Positions 1 to 8,435 of a stretch of 64,000 nucleotides of DNA are shown here, one piece after another. Below the pieces are notes generated by a model. It had not been told where the DNA came from, did no database searches, and saw only the letters and a list, made by a program, of their open reading frames with translations. The first letter of the stretch is position 1. Every line of letters starts with the position of its first letter. This DNA comes from Caballeronia glathei (GTDB lineage Bacteria > Pseudomonadota > Gammaproteobacteria > Burkholderiales > Burkholderiaceae). A program made the translations under genes and the position numbers. The DNA lies in contig NZ_JFHC01000021.1 of the NCBI RefSeq assembly GCF_000698595.1, positions 45,829 through 109,828 of the forward strand, in the 5' to 3' direction.

Positions 1-1535
1 AACGCGCGGTAGAACGCGTTCTTCTTCACCCCATGGCCGGGTTTCAGGATCGCCGCGCACAGCGAAGGCGTGAACGACATCGCGAGAAACGCGGAGAAGC
101 CCATCGAGACCGCGATGGTCAGCGCGAACTGCGCATAGATGATGCCCGTCGCGCCCGGCTGCAGCGCGGAAGGCACGAACACCGCCGAGAGCACGACCGT
201 GATCGCGATGATCGCGCCGGTGATCTGTCCCATCGCCTTGCGCGTCGCCTCGCGCGGACTGCTGTGCTCCTCGGTCATGATGCGCTCGACGTTCTCGATC
301 ACGACGATCGCGTCGTCCACCACGATCCCGATTGCAAGCACCATGCCGAAGAGCGTCAGCTGATTGAGCGTGTAGTGCAGCATCGAGAGCCCGATGAACG
401 TGCCGAGCAGCGCGACGGGAATCACGAGCGTGGGGATGATCGTCGCACGCAGGTTCTGCAGGAACACGAGCATCACGAAGAACACGAGCACGATCGCCTC
501 GACGAGCGTCTTCACCACGTCCGAGATCGACGCGGTGATGAACGGCGTGGTGTCGTACGGCACGCTCCAGGTGACGCCCGCGGGCAGGTCGCGCGCGAGG
601 CTCGTCATTTCGGCCTTGACCGCCTTCGCGACCGAGAGCGCGTTCGCGCCGGGCAAGAGGAAGATCGCGAGTCCGCCCGCCGGCTTGCCGTTGAAGACGG
701 GCGATTCGCCGTATGTCTGCGCGCCGAACGTGATGCGCGCGACGTCGGAGAGCTTCACGACCGTGCCGTCGTTGTTGGCGACGAGGATGATGTCCTTGAA
801 CTGCTTGAGCGTGGAAAAGAGCGCGTCGCCGGAGACGGTCGCGGTAAACATCTGTCCTTTCACCGCCGGGTCCGCGCCGAGCGAGCCCGCGGCGAACTGC
901 GCGTTCTGCGAGTTGACGGCGTTGAGCACCTGCGTCGTCGAGAGGCCGTATGCCTGAAGCTTGTCGGGATCGAGCCAGATCCGCATCGCGTATTCCGAGC
1001 CGAGCAGCGTCGTGTTGCCGACACCGCTCACGCGGCCGACCGCGGGCTGGATCTGCGAGGCGAGGATGTCGCTCAGGCGCCCGGCGTCGATCGAAGGATT
1101 GTTCGACTGGAGCGCGACGAACATCAGGATGTCGGGGCTCGCCTTCGCCACGACGACACCTTCTTGCGTGACCTGCGCGGGCAAAAGCGGCTGCGCGAGC
1201 GTCACCTTGTTCTGCACCTGCACCTGCGCGATGTCCGGATTGGTCCCCGTCGCGAAGGTGAGGGTGATGGTCGTCTGACCATTGGCGCTCGAAGTCGAGC
1301 TGAAATACAGCAGGTTGTCGATGCCGGTCAGCTGCTGCTCGATCACCTGCGTGACGGTGGATTCCATCGTCTCCGCGCTCGCGCCGGGATACGTCGCCGT
1401 GACCGTCACTTGCGGCGGCGCGATGTCAGGATAGGAGTCGATGCCCATGCTGCGCATCGAGATGACGCCGAACAGCGAGATCAGAATGGCGACGACCCAG
1501 GCGAACACCGGACGGTTGATGAAGAAACTGGGCAT
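1..1535 (-). CDS. RND multidrug efflux pump, inner-membrane transporter (HAE1 family, partial)
   Basis: Proton-driven inner-membrane pump of a tripartite efflux system. The protein begins MPSFFINRPVFAWVV, the classic AcrB/MexB start (first membrane helix), and continues with the conserved SYPDIAPPQV and VTQVIEQQLTGID segments. Around residue 405 the membrane segment GIVVDDAIVVIENVERI carries the Asp-Asp proton-relay pair. About 511 residues are visible, half of a usual 1,030-1,070 residue pump, and the 3' half lies off the left edge. It starts 10 bases after the stop of the adaptor gene, so it is the last visible gene of an operon transcribed leftwards. The drug range cannot be told from sequence. 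The start at 1535 fits the family exactly. Confidence 0.93.
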   Translation of the reverse strand, partial: MPSFFINRPVFAWVVAILISLFGVISMRSMGIDSYPDIAPPQVTVTATYPGASAETMESTVTQVIEQQLTGIDNLLYFSSTSSANGQTTITLTFATGTNPDIAQVQVQNKVTLAQPLLPAQVTQEGVVVAKASPDILMFVALQSNNPSIDAGRLSDILASQIQPAVGRVSGVGNTTLLGSEYAMRIWLDPDKLQAYGLSTTQVLNAVNSQNAQFAAGSLGADPAVKGQMFTATVSGDALFSTLKQFKDIILVANNDGTVVKLSDVARITFGAQTYGESPVFNGKPAGGLAIFLLPGANALSVAKAVKAEMTSLARDLPAGVTWSVPYDTTPFITASISDVVKTLVEAIVLVFFVMLVFLQNLRATIIPTLVIPVALLGTFIGLSMLHYTLNQLTLFGMVLAIGIVVDDAIVVIENVERIMTEEHSSPREATRKAMGQITGAIIAITVVLSAVFVPSALQPGATGIIYAQFALTIAVSMGFSAFLAMSFTPSLCAAILKPGHGVKKNAFYRA

Positions 1536-1545
1536 GGCGGGTCTC

Positions 1546-2772
1546 CTAGTGCGCGTTGCCGGAGGCCGCCGGAGCGGATGTGGGCGAGGCCGCCGAAGCC
1601 ATGGAAGCTCCGGACGCCGCGGACGGCCGCCACGCGGCCGCCTGCACCGCCTCGCCCTCGTGCAGGGACTGCAGCCCCGACACGACCACCCGGTCGCCGT
1701 CCGCGAGGCCGCTCGTCACGATCCAGTCGGCGCCGTGGCTGTCGGTTGTGCTGATGTCCTTGCGCACGACCTTGCCGTCGCTGCCGACGGCAAACACGTA
1801 TGCGCCCACGGTGTCGCGCAGCAGCGCCTGCTGGGGAACCAGGATCACGTCGTTCTGCGCGCCGAGGTCGACCGTGAGCGTCACGTACATGCCGGGCAGC
1901 AGCACGTGCTGCGGATTCGCAACGAGGGCGCGCAGGTTGACGGCGCCCGTCGTCGCGTTCACGGCGACATCGGAGAAGTCGAGCGTGCCGGTGTGCTCGT
2001 ACTGGCTGCCGTCGGGCAAGCCGATCTGCACGGTGGTCCGGTTCTGCTGCGCGAGCGCGACCGTGCCGGTTGCCTGCGCCCGGCGCAACGTGATGAGGTC
2101 GGCGGCGCTGATGGTGAAGTTCACGTAGGCCGGATCGATTTGCTCGACCGTGGTGAGCAGCGTGCCGCCCGCGCCCGTGTCGTTCGTGCTGCTGCCGACG
2201 ACGGCGCCCGCCGTGACGAGCTGCTGCCCCGCGATCCCGCCGATGGGCGAGGTCACGCGCGTGTAGGCCAGGTTCACCCGCGCGCTTTCGACCGTCGCCT
2301 GATCTGCGCGTACCTTCGCGGCGGCGCTGCGTTCGGCGGCGTCGGAGTTGTCGACGGTCTGTTGCGACACCGACCCGACCGGCAGCAGCTTGCGGTTGCG
2401 CTCCGCGGTGATGTGGTCGTTGACGTAGGTGGCGCGGTCCTCTTCAAGCAGGGCGAGGTCGTTGTCGAGCTGGGTCTTATAGAACGTCGGATCGATCTCG
2501 AACAGAAGCTGACCCGGCCGCACCTCGCTGCCTTCCGTGTAATCGCGCTTGAGTATCAGCCCGGAGACCCGCGCGGTGACGTTGGCACTGTAATAAGGCG
2601 AGAGCCTGCCGACGAGCTGCCGCGTGAGCGGCACGGTCTGCGTTCTGACCTTCACCACCGCGACCTGCGGCGGCGCGGGCGCGGCCGGATTGTGCTTGCC
2701 GCAGCCGGCGAGCGCAGTCAGGGCGCCCAGGCACAGACACAGCAGGGGGGCGCGCAGCGCATGTGACTTCAT
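1546..2772 (-). CDS. RND efflux periplasmic adaptor (membrane fusion) lipoprotein
   Basis: Periplasmic adaptor that couples the RND pump to the outer-membrane channel. It has 408 residues, usual for AcrA/MexA. The chosen start at 2772 has GGAG 5 bases upstream and gives a lipoprotein signal peptide ending in LAGC, with Cys24 as acylated residue. A longer frame upstream to 2829 lacks this logic. The lipoyl/barrel-sandwich and hairpin portions are recognisable (GLILKRDYTEGSEVRPGQLL near residues 70-90, SPIGGIAGQQLVTAGAVV near 180). The C-terminus is Ala/Ser/Pro-rich. It lies between the outer-membrane factor (132 bases upstream) and the pump (10 bases downstream), same strand. Confidence 0.93.
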   Translation of the reverse strand: MKSHALRAPLLCLCLGALTALAGCGKHNPAAPAPPQVAVVKVRTQTVPLTRQLVGRLSPYYSANVTARVSGLILKRDYTEGSEVRPGQLLFEIDPTFYKTQLDNDLALLEEDRATYVNDHITAERNRKLLPVGSVSQQTVDNSDAAERSAAAKVRADQATVESARVNLAYTRVTSPIGGIAGQQLVTAGAVVGSSTNDTGAGGTLLTTVEQIDPAYVNFTISAADLITLRRAQATGTVALAQQNRTTVQIGLPDGSQYEHTGTLDFSDVAVNATTGAVNLRALVANPQHVLLPGMYVTLTVDLGAQNDVILVPQQALLRDTVGAYVFAVGSDGKVVRKDISTTDSHGADWIVTSGLADGDRVVVSGLQSLHEGEAVQAAAWRPSAASGASMASAASPTSAPAASGNAH

Positions 2773-2904
2773 GGAGACTCCATTCTTTTGACCGCGATGA
2801 AGACGGATGCCGGACAGCCGGTGCGTCATGGCATACCCGCCGGCCGTGCAACTGCTACACCGCCGTGTCGCGGCACGGGCGGACGGCGCCGGACCGGGCG
2901 CACT

Positions 2905-4494
2905 TCAATGAGGCGGCGGGGAGGTTGCGGGGGTGTCCGGCGTACTCGCGGACGCCATGTGGCGCCCGCCTGCGGCTTGCGCTGCCGCGTCGTCGCTCTG
3001 CCAGCCGCCGCCGAGGTTCCTGATCAGCGCGACGCTGCCCTGCGTGAGGAGCGCCTGCGTGTCGTTCAGGTTCTGTTGCGCCTGAAGCAGCGTGAGCTGC
3101 TCGGTCAACAGGTCCTGTTCGCTTGCGGCGCCGGCCTGCAGTTGCGCGCGTTCGCTCTCGAACAGCTGCTGGTTGCGGTCGTATATGTCGGCGAACGCGT
3201 GCGTCTGCTGCCGCAGATGATTGACCGACGAAAGACTGTCCTCGACGCTCTGGAACGCGCTCAGCACCGTGTTGCGATAGAGCGCCACGTTCTCGTCGTA
3301 GGTCGCGCGGGTCTCGTGCACGACGGCTAAGCGCGCGCCGCCGTCGAAGATGGTCGCCGCGAGATCGGGGCCGAGTGTCCACAGGCGGTTCGGCAGTGAG
3401 AACAGATTCGCGAACGTGTTGTGCTGGAAGCCGCCTTCGGCGGAAAGCGTGAGGGTCGGGAAGAACGCCGCTTCGGCCGCACCGATCTGCTCGTTCGCCG
3501 ATGCCGCCGTGCGCTCGGCGCTCACCACGTCGTAGCGCCGTTCGAGCAATTGCGACGGCAGCCCGAGCGGCACGTTGGGCACGACGAACGCATACGCCGG
3601 TTCCACGGCGACCGAGAAGTCGCCGGGCGGCACGCCGACCAGCACTGCGATCGCATGTTCGTCCTGCTCGCGCGCGGCCTCGGTGCTCTGCAATGTCGCG
3701 ATCACGAGTTCGAGCGTGTCCTGCGCGGCGAGCACGTTGTCGTTCGATGCCTCGCCCTGCGCGTAGGCGGCGCGCGTCATGTCGAGGATGCGGCTGTTGA
3801 TGTCCTGCTGTTCCTTCAGCAAGCGGATGTCGATGTCCGCCTGGCGCAGTTCGAAGTAGTCGATGGCGACACTCGACGCAATCGACAAGCGGGCGCCGGC
3901 GAGCTGCGCATCGGTTGCCTGCGCGCTTGTCTTTGCCGCCTCGATCTGCCTGCGGATCGCACCCCACAGATCGATCTCCCAGCTTGCCGATGCGCTCGCC
4001 AGGACGTTGTTGACCACGCCCGACGAGCCCGAGGTCAAGGAACTCCGGCCGGCTCCCGCAATGCTCGACGATGTGCCTCCTGCGAACGCATTGCCGCGCG
4101 TGGCCGACACGCCTGCGGTCACGATCGGAAAGAGGTTTGCCCGGTTCGCTTCGACGATGGCGAGCGAGACGCGATAGGCCGCTTCAGCCGCGACGATCGA
4201 CTGGTTTGCTTTCATCGAACGTTCGATGAGCTGCGAGAGTTCGTCGTCGTGATAGAGGGTCCACCAGTTGCTCGAAAGCGACCCTTGCGGGTTCGCTTGC
4301 GCGCGCTGCCAGTCCACACCTTGCTTGAAGCTTTCGGGAATCTGAACGGAAGGGCGGCGATAATCGGGACCGATTGCGCAGGCGGCGATGGCGAGCGTTG
4401 CCGCGAAAGCGAGGCTTCGCGGCAACAGGTATTTGAACAGCAGCGACGGCAGAGTGCGACGAGTGCTGCGGGCAGAAAGCGAATCTATGTTCAC
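2905..4494 (-). CDS. NodT/OprM-family outer-membrane efflux lipoprotein
   Basis: Outer-membrane channel of the tripartite efflux system, 529 residues. The N-terminus has a hydrophobic segment ending in IAAC (Cys39), a lipobox, followed directly by AIGPDYRRP, the standard opening of NodT/OprM factors. Two OEP domains follow, with the typical SNWWTLYHDDELSQLIERS and GLPSQLLERRYDVVSAER signatures. The start is GTG at 4494, preceded by AGGAAG; no nearby ATG is in frame. It is the first gene of the operon: channel, adaptor, pump. Many RND operons place the channel last, so the order is a variant, also seen in beta-proteobacteria. Residues after about 490 are Ala/Pro-rich. Confidence 0.92.
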   Translation of the reverse strand: MNIDSLSARSTRRTLPSLLFKYLLPRSLAFAATLAIAACAIGPDYRRPSVQIPESFKQGVDWQRAQANPQGSLSSNWWTLYHDDELSQLIERSMKANQSIVAAEAAYRVSLAIVEANRANLFPIVTAGVSATRGNAFAGGTSSSIAGAGRSSLTSGSSGVVNNVLASASASWEIDLWGAIRRQIEAAKTSAQATDAQLAGARLSIASSVAIDYFELRQADIDIRLLKEQQDINSRILDMTRAAYAQGEASNDNVLAAQDTLELVIATLQSTEAAREQDEHAIAVLVGVPPGDFSVAVEPAYAFVVPNVPLGLPSQLLERRYDVVSAERTAASANEQIGAAEAAFFPTLTLSAEGGFQHNTFANLFSLPNRLWTLGPDLAATIFDGGARLAVVHETRATYDENVALYRNTVLSAFQSVEDSLSSVNHLRQQTHAFADIYDRNQQLFESERAQLQAGAASEQDLLTEQLTLLQAQQNLNDTQALLTQGSVALIRNLGGGWQSDDAAAQAAGGRHMASASTPDTPATSPPPH

Positions 4495-4611
4495 GCATGC
4501 TTCCTGTAAAGGACGCGACCATCCGGTGAAATAAAACGAAGCGCCTGCATCGAGCGTTAGGCTTCCTGCTCAACGGGCGCATGCAAGCTATCTGGCGATT
4601 CTATGCGCTGC

Positions 4612-4644
4612 GACCGGTCTTTTGACCGACGGTTTTTTTACCGT
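4612..4644. promoter_or_regulatory. Palindromic operator-like cluster upstream of the RND operon
   Basis: Three overlapping or adjacent symmetric elements lie 118-150 bases upstream of the efflux start: the 8-base palindrome GACCGGTC (4612-4619), then GACCGACGGT, then ACGGT-TTTTTT-ACCGT (4629-4644). TetR-family repressors of efflux pumps often bind GACCG/CGGTC symmetric sites, so this is a candidate operator. No tetR or marR gene is visible nearby. The role is inferred. Confidence 0.35.
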
Positions 4645-5168
4645 CTGTTTCGAGGCGACGCACGGGACGCACGATGAACACACGCGACGGGCGCTGAAGC
4701 CACGCGGGGCGGTGTGCGGCGGCATGCAGCCGTAAGAACCGATGATTGCGTCATGCGGACAAAAGGGCGCTTTCCCGTACCGATTGCAGAACGATACGAA
4801 ACGTTCAGCCGCTCAACCTCTGGCTTGAATCGGTCGACGCCGCGGGGCGGGTGGCTTTCAATTGAAGGCATGCACATGGCAACACCTGTGCGCGCGGCTT
4901 ATTCCGGCACGTTGCGCGAGGCTGCTCCGGCATTGCCCATGGTTATCGAAAGACAGGCTACAGCGGAAACGGTGCCCTCTTGTGGACGAGGTCCGCGAGA
5001 TGGTAGTTTTCCTGAACGACTTTCAGGTCATGTCATGGCGTCTCAGCCATGCGATGCAACTGAGCGCGTCGCCAGGGCCTCGCATCCGGGGCAGTGAGCC
5101 GAATGAGCAGATCAATGACTCGTTCCGGCATTCACGAACGTGCTGCGCACTCTTAAAGTCGGTTCTTA
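4645..5168. other. Intergenic region, no gene supported
   Basis: About 0.5 kb between the RND operon promoter side and the DUF4148 gene. Open frames of 80-230 codons exist on both strands, but none shows a convincing ribosome-binding site plus a recognisable or biased product. No repeat or RNA gene was recognised. Confidence 0.5.
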
Positions 5169-5181
5169 CCGTCGCCGACGG
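5169..5181. promoter_or_regulatory. 13-bp palindrome in the leader of a DUF4148 gene
   Basis: CCGTCGCCGACGG is a perfect palindrome around its central base, 23 bases upstream of the start codon and just before the AAGGAG ribosome-binding site. The same sequence sits 26 bases upstream of the paralog on the other strand (7542-7554). It could be an operator or a short leader hairpin. Confidence 0.4.
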
Positions 5182-5204
5182 CAATCCACTCGAAGGAGCG
5201 CATC

Positions 5205-5543
5205 ATGAAACGATTCCCCCAGGCCCTGATCTTCGCATCGGTTTTGTCGCTGCCGCTCGTGAGCCACGCGCAATCGGACATGGCGCCGGTGACGCGCGCA
5301 CAGGTTCGCGCCCAGTTGGTCGAAGCGCAGCGGACTGGCCAGTATCCGCAAAGCAAGAGCCACTATCCTGCCGCGCAGCCGAGCGCCGCAGCGGCCTATG
5401 TCGCGAACCGGGCGGCAGCAGCGGACCCTTCGTATGGATCGTCGCTGGCGGGCAGCAGCGACTCGGGCAACCGCGCGGTCTATCAGCACACGACCGACAG
5501 CATGCCGTCGTATGTCGGCGAGCCGGTCTATGGCCATCATTGA
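5205..5543 (+). CDS. DUF4148 small secreted protein
   Basis: Small exported protein of 112 residues, function unknown. A signal peptide is clear (MKRFPQALIFASVLSLPLVSH, cleavage near SHA-QS). The mature part opens with the DUF4148 signature VTRAQVRAQLVEAQRTGQYP, followed by a low-complexity Ala/Ser/Tyr tail ending in GHH. AAGGAG lies 8 bases before the ATG. It is monocistronic and convergent with the porin gene. It is closely related to the protein at 7174-7515 (same QYP-SK-HYP core and same palindrome upstream), and more distantly to those at 11670, 50178 and 60815. DUF4148 proteins are abundant in Burkholderiaceae. No enzyme motif is visible. Confidence 0.85.
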   Translation: MKRFPQALIFASVLSLPLVSHAQSDMAPVTRAQVRAQLVEAQRTGQYPQSKSHYPAAQPSAAAAYVANRAAAADPSYGSSLAGSSDSGNRAVYQHTTDSMPSYVGEPVYGHH

Positions 5544-5598
5544 GCGCGGCCGCGTGAGGGCGGCCAGCACGCTGGGCGGCCATCACGGGGGCATGCCA

Positions 5599-6747
5599 TC
5601 AGAAGCGGGTGCGCATGCCCACCGTTCCGACGATCTGATTGGCCGTTGACGAAGCACCGCCCGAGGCATTGATGAACGCGACGTATCCATGCCCCGACGC
5701 ATGCTGATACAGCGCCTCGGCATACAGATCCGTTCGCTTCGACAGCGAATACACGGTCTGGAGGTCGACCTGGTGCCACTTGGGGTCTTCGCCGAAGGTG
5801 GACGTCCTGGTGACGTGGCCGTCGGTATAGGTATAGGCGGCACCCTCGCTCACCGCGCGGGTCAGCGCGTACTTTCCGTTGACTTCGTAGTTGTCGAAGC
5901 GCACGGTGCCGTTGTCCGAACCGAACGACTCCGTCTGCTCATACTGGCTATGCGTGTAGACGAAGCCCACGAGAGCGGGGCCGAATGCATAGTTGACACC
6001 GGCGCCCGCCGTGCGCTGCACACCGGCGCCGAGCCGGAAGCCCCCCGTGCCGTTCGAACCCGACTCCGCGACATCCGCCGCGCCGCTCGTATTCGTGCTG
6101 TTGGTTCCGTTGAACTGAAGGTAGCCTGCGGCGAGTTTCAATGGACCGCGATCGTAGCTCGCGCCCACGCTGTATGCCCGGTTGCCCGCGAAATCCGTGC
6201 TGTTGGAGAACGCATAGAGCGCACCGAACTTGAACCCGCCGTATGAGAGGCTCGTGTACTTGACGGCGTTGTTGATGCGCACGGAGTGCTCGAGGTTGTC
6301 GTTGTCGAACACATGGGCGAAGGTCGTGCCGCCGAACGTGCCGCCCGCGCCGGAAAGCGGCGCAACGAAGTCCACCAGCGAGTCGTACTGGCGCCCCAGC
6401 GTGAGGGCGCCGTACTGCGTGCTCGCGAGTCCCACGTAGGCCTGCCGGCCGAAGAGGCGGTTGTTCTGGGCGAGCTTGCCGTTATCGACGTTGAAGCCGT
6501 TCTCCAGCACGAAGATCGCCTTGAGACCGCCGCCCAGATCTTCACCGCCCCGCAAGCCGAAGCGGCTGCCGTTGATCGTGCCGCTCGTCGCCTGCAAGAC
6601 GGGGCCGCGCGATCCTCCCTTGTCGACGTTGTTCGTGTACATGATGCCCGCATCGATCAGGCCGTAGAGCGTGACCGAGCTTTGCGCCCGGCTGGTCGAT
6701 GCAACCAGTGCCATACCCACTGCTGCTGCGATAGCCAACTGCTTCAC
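5599..6747 (-). CDS. Gram-negative porin (Burkholderia 16-stranded type)
   Basis: Outer-membrane general diffusion porin, 382 residues, matching the family. The GTG at 6747 was chosen because AGGAGA lies 6 bases upstream and it yields a canonical signal peptide (VKQLAIAAAVGMALVAS, cleaved after SRA). The mature protein begins QSSVTLYGLIDAG, the hallmark of beta-proteobacterial porins. SRFGLRGGEDLGGGLKAIF (first strands and turn) follows near residue 55, and it ends GTVGMRTRF with the terminal Phe needed for BAM-dependent insertion. The stop lies 55 bases from the convergent DUF4148 gene. Substrate selectivity cannot be inferred. Confidence 0.93.
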   Translation of the reverse strand: MKQLAIAAAVGMALVASTSRAQSSVTLYGLIDAGIMYTNNVDKGGSRGPVLQATSGTINGSRFGLRGGEDLGGGLKAIFVLENGFNVDNGKLAQNNRLFGRQAYVGLASTQYGALTLGRQYDSLVDFVAPLSGAGGTFGGTTFAHVFDNDNLEHSVRINNAVKYTSLSYGGFKFGALYAFSNSTDFAGNRAYSVGASYDRGPLKLAAGYLQFNGTNSTNTSGAADVAESGSNGTGGFRLGAGVQRTAGAGVNYAFGPALVGFVYTHSQYEQTESFGSDNGTVRFDNYEVNGKYALTRAVSEGAAYTYTDGHVTRTSTFGEDPKWHQVDLQTVYSLSKRTDLYAEALYQHASGHGYVAFINASGGASSTANQIVGTVGMRTRF

Positions 6748-7173
6748 GAGTGTCTCCTGCGCGCATGTGAATGCTGTTCCACTGACACGCCGAGTATAGG
6801 GAGACGCCGCGCACAAGGAACCCTGTTTGCAGGTACATCAGTGTTGCCGATGCTGGACTAATGTCGTCCGGTTGCAGTGGAACGGCGGGGCTGTTGATCG
6901 GCCGCAATGCGCCTGTCCACAAGGGTTCGCGCATGACACCGCGCTCTATCGTGGACATTCATGATAAACATGGATTCGTGGATGGCGCATCGGAACGGAC
7001 ATCGTTGTTGCGCATGCGAGCATGCATGGCAAAGACGCCACTGGCGAAGAAGGGGGAGCGCTCGTTGCCCCGAGCGGGACTCGTCTTCGCCAGCGGCGCA
7101 TCTGCAACGAGAGACACTTCAGTTATCGATGCCGGGTACCTGGTGCCGGCGGCCGGGGCGACCTGTCAGTCGA
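6748..7173. other. Intergenic region upstream of the porin gene
   Basis: This 426-base stretch must contain the porin promoter on the minus strand and the 3' flank of the DUF4148 gene. I see no confident -35/-10 pair, no coding frame worth calling and no strong terminator. Confidence 0.5.
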
Positions 7174-7515
7174 TCAGTGGCCGCGATAGATGTCGTCGGC
7201 GGGAGCGCGCCCGCCCGCCGCGATGCGTGCATGCAGCGCGTGGGTGCCTGAAGCGAAGCCGCCCGTATCGGAGGGGCCGTAGGACGAACCCGCCTCCGCA
7301 TCGTGCGCCGTACGGCTGGCGACGTACATCGCTGCGCGGCTCGCCGCGGCGTCCGGGTAGTGGACCTTGCTATGCGGATATTGACCGGCCTGTTCGGCGG
7401 CGATCAGTTCGGCGCGAACCTGCGCGCGAGAGAGCGAAGCGTCACCGGCTGCATGGCTCGAGAGCGGCAATGCGAGCAGCGAAGCGACGATGAGAGCGTG
7501 ATGAAGACGTTTCAT
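7174..7515 (-). CDS. DUF4148 small secreted protein
   Basis: Exported protein of 113 residues, function unknown. The signal peptide MKRLHHALIVASLLALPLSSH ends near SHA-AG, followed by the DUF4148 core LSRAQVRAELIAAEQAGQYP. The ATG at 7515 is preferred over the one at 7521 because AAAGG sits 9 bases upstream and the start then aligns with the paralog at 5205 (both MKR). The two share signal peptide, core and leader palindrome, so they look like a recent local duplication now separated by the porin gene and in opposite orientation. The C-terminal third is Gly/Ala/Ser-rich and poorly conserved. Confidence 0.84.
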   Translation of the reverse strand: MKRLHHALIVASLLALPLSSHAAGDASLSRAQVRAELIAAEQAGQYPHSKVHYPDAAASRAAMYVASRTAHDAEAGSSYGPSDTGGFASGTHALHARIAAGGRAPADDIYRGH

Positions 7516-7541
7516 GATCATGCACCTTTGCGAGAGCGTTC

Positions 7542-7554
7542 CCGTCGGCGACGG
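7542..7554. promoter_or_regulatory. 13-bp palindrome in the leader of a DUF4148 gene
   Basis: CCGTCGGCGACGG here reads CCGTCGCCGACGG on the minus strand, identical to the element at 5169-5181, and lies 26 bases upstream of the start at 7515. Conservation at an equal position supports a regulatory or leader role, or simply shared descent of the whole promoter. Confidence 0.4.
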
Positions 7555-7778
7555 AATGACGGAACTTTACGGGCGGACCGTGTGCGCGTGAATCGCGCGA
7601 CGGATCATCAACATGCTCGTTCGGCTCATCCCGCTGAAGCAGGGATGCGGGATCATCCGGGGCCGGCAGCATACGCGCGCTCGCAGGCCTGCGACCCGTT
7701 CCTGGCATGAGCGCGGCCAAAGGCGCACAATGTCGCGATTTCCAGTGGCGCTATCGACCACCCATTCAGGAGACGACA

Positions 7779-8417
7779 ATGAATCCCTCGACGGCGATCG
7801 CAACCATTCTGGCGGCGCTTCTGGTAGGCGCCATGAGTCCCGGGCCCAGCTTCATCGTGGTGGCGAGAAACGCCATCGGCCTCTCCCGGCGCGACGGGCT
7901 CGCCACCGCGCTCGGCATGGGCCTCGGCGGCGTGTGCTTCAGCAGTCTCGCGCTGGTCGGGCTCTATTCGCTGCTGCAATCGGTCGAGTGGCTGTATGCG
8001 GGCCTGAAGATCGCGGGCGGGGCGTATCTCGTCTATCTCGCGTGGAAGATCTGGCGCGGCGCACCGGCACCGCTCGCGCTCAGCGGCGAACAACTGCGGG
8101 GGCATCGCGATGTGCGCAAGTCGTTCTGGATCGGACTCAGCACCCAGTTGAGCAACCCGAAGACGGCGGTCTTCTACGGAAGCATCTTCGCGGCGCTGCT
8201 GCCGCAGCATCCGCCGCTCTGGTGCTATTTCATCCTGCCGCCCGCGGTCTTTGCGATCGAGGCGGGCTGGTACACGATCGTGGCGCTGGGCTTTTCGAGC
8301 CGCCGCCCGCGCGAGATCTATCTGAGCTCGAAGAAGTGGATCGACCGCGTGGCCGCGGGGGCGATCGCCGCGCTCGGTCTGCGCCTCATCTTCACTGCGT
8401 ACAAGCGCGGTCTTTGA
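7779..8417 (+). CDS. LysE family amino-acid/metabolite exporter
   Basis: Inner-membrane exporter of the LysE/RhtB family, 212 residues with about six hydrophobic helices. The family motif SPGPSFIVVARNA occurs near residue 22 in the first helix, and GLSTQLSNPKTAVFYGSIFAAL near residue 130 is a second hallmark. The ATG at 7779 has AGGAG 7 bases upstream, and the in-frame extension to 7707 has no such support. The substrate (basic, neutral or branched amino acids, or derivatives) is unknown. It is followed 18 bases later by a convergent hydrolase gene, so it is probably monocistronic. Confidence 0.92.
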   Translation: MNPSTAIATILAALLVGAMSPGPSFIVVARNAIGLSRRDGLATALGMGLGGVCFSSLALVGLYSLLQSVEWLYAGLKIAGGAYLVYLAWKIWRGAPAPLALSGEQLRGHRDVRKSFWIGLSTQLSNPKTAVFYGSIFAALLPQHPPLWCYFILPPAVFAIEAGWYTIVALGFSSRRPREIYLSSKKWIDRVAAGAIAALGLRLIFTAYKRGL

Positions 8418-8435
8418 CGCACCGCACCCGCGCGC

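Noticed and set aside
33..1754. A 573-codon plus-strand open frame opposite the RND pump
   Set aside because: Shadow of the clearly recognisable AcrB-type protein on the minus strand; product is Arg/Asp/His repeats without a domain.
4862..5557. A 231-codon plus-strand frame running into the DUF4148 gene
   Set aside because: It is out of frame with the well-supported DUF4148 gene, and the portion upstream has no ribosome-binding site or recognisable product.
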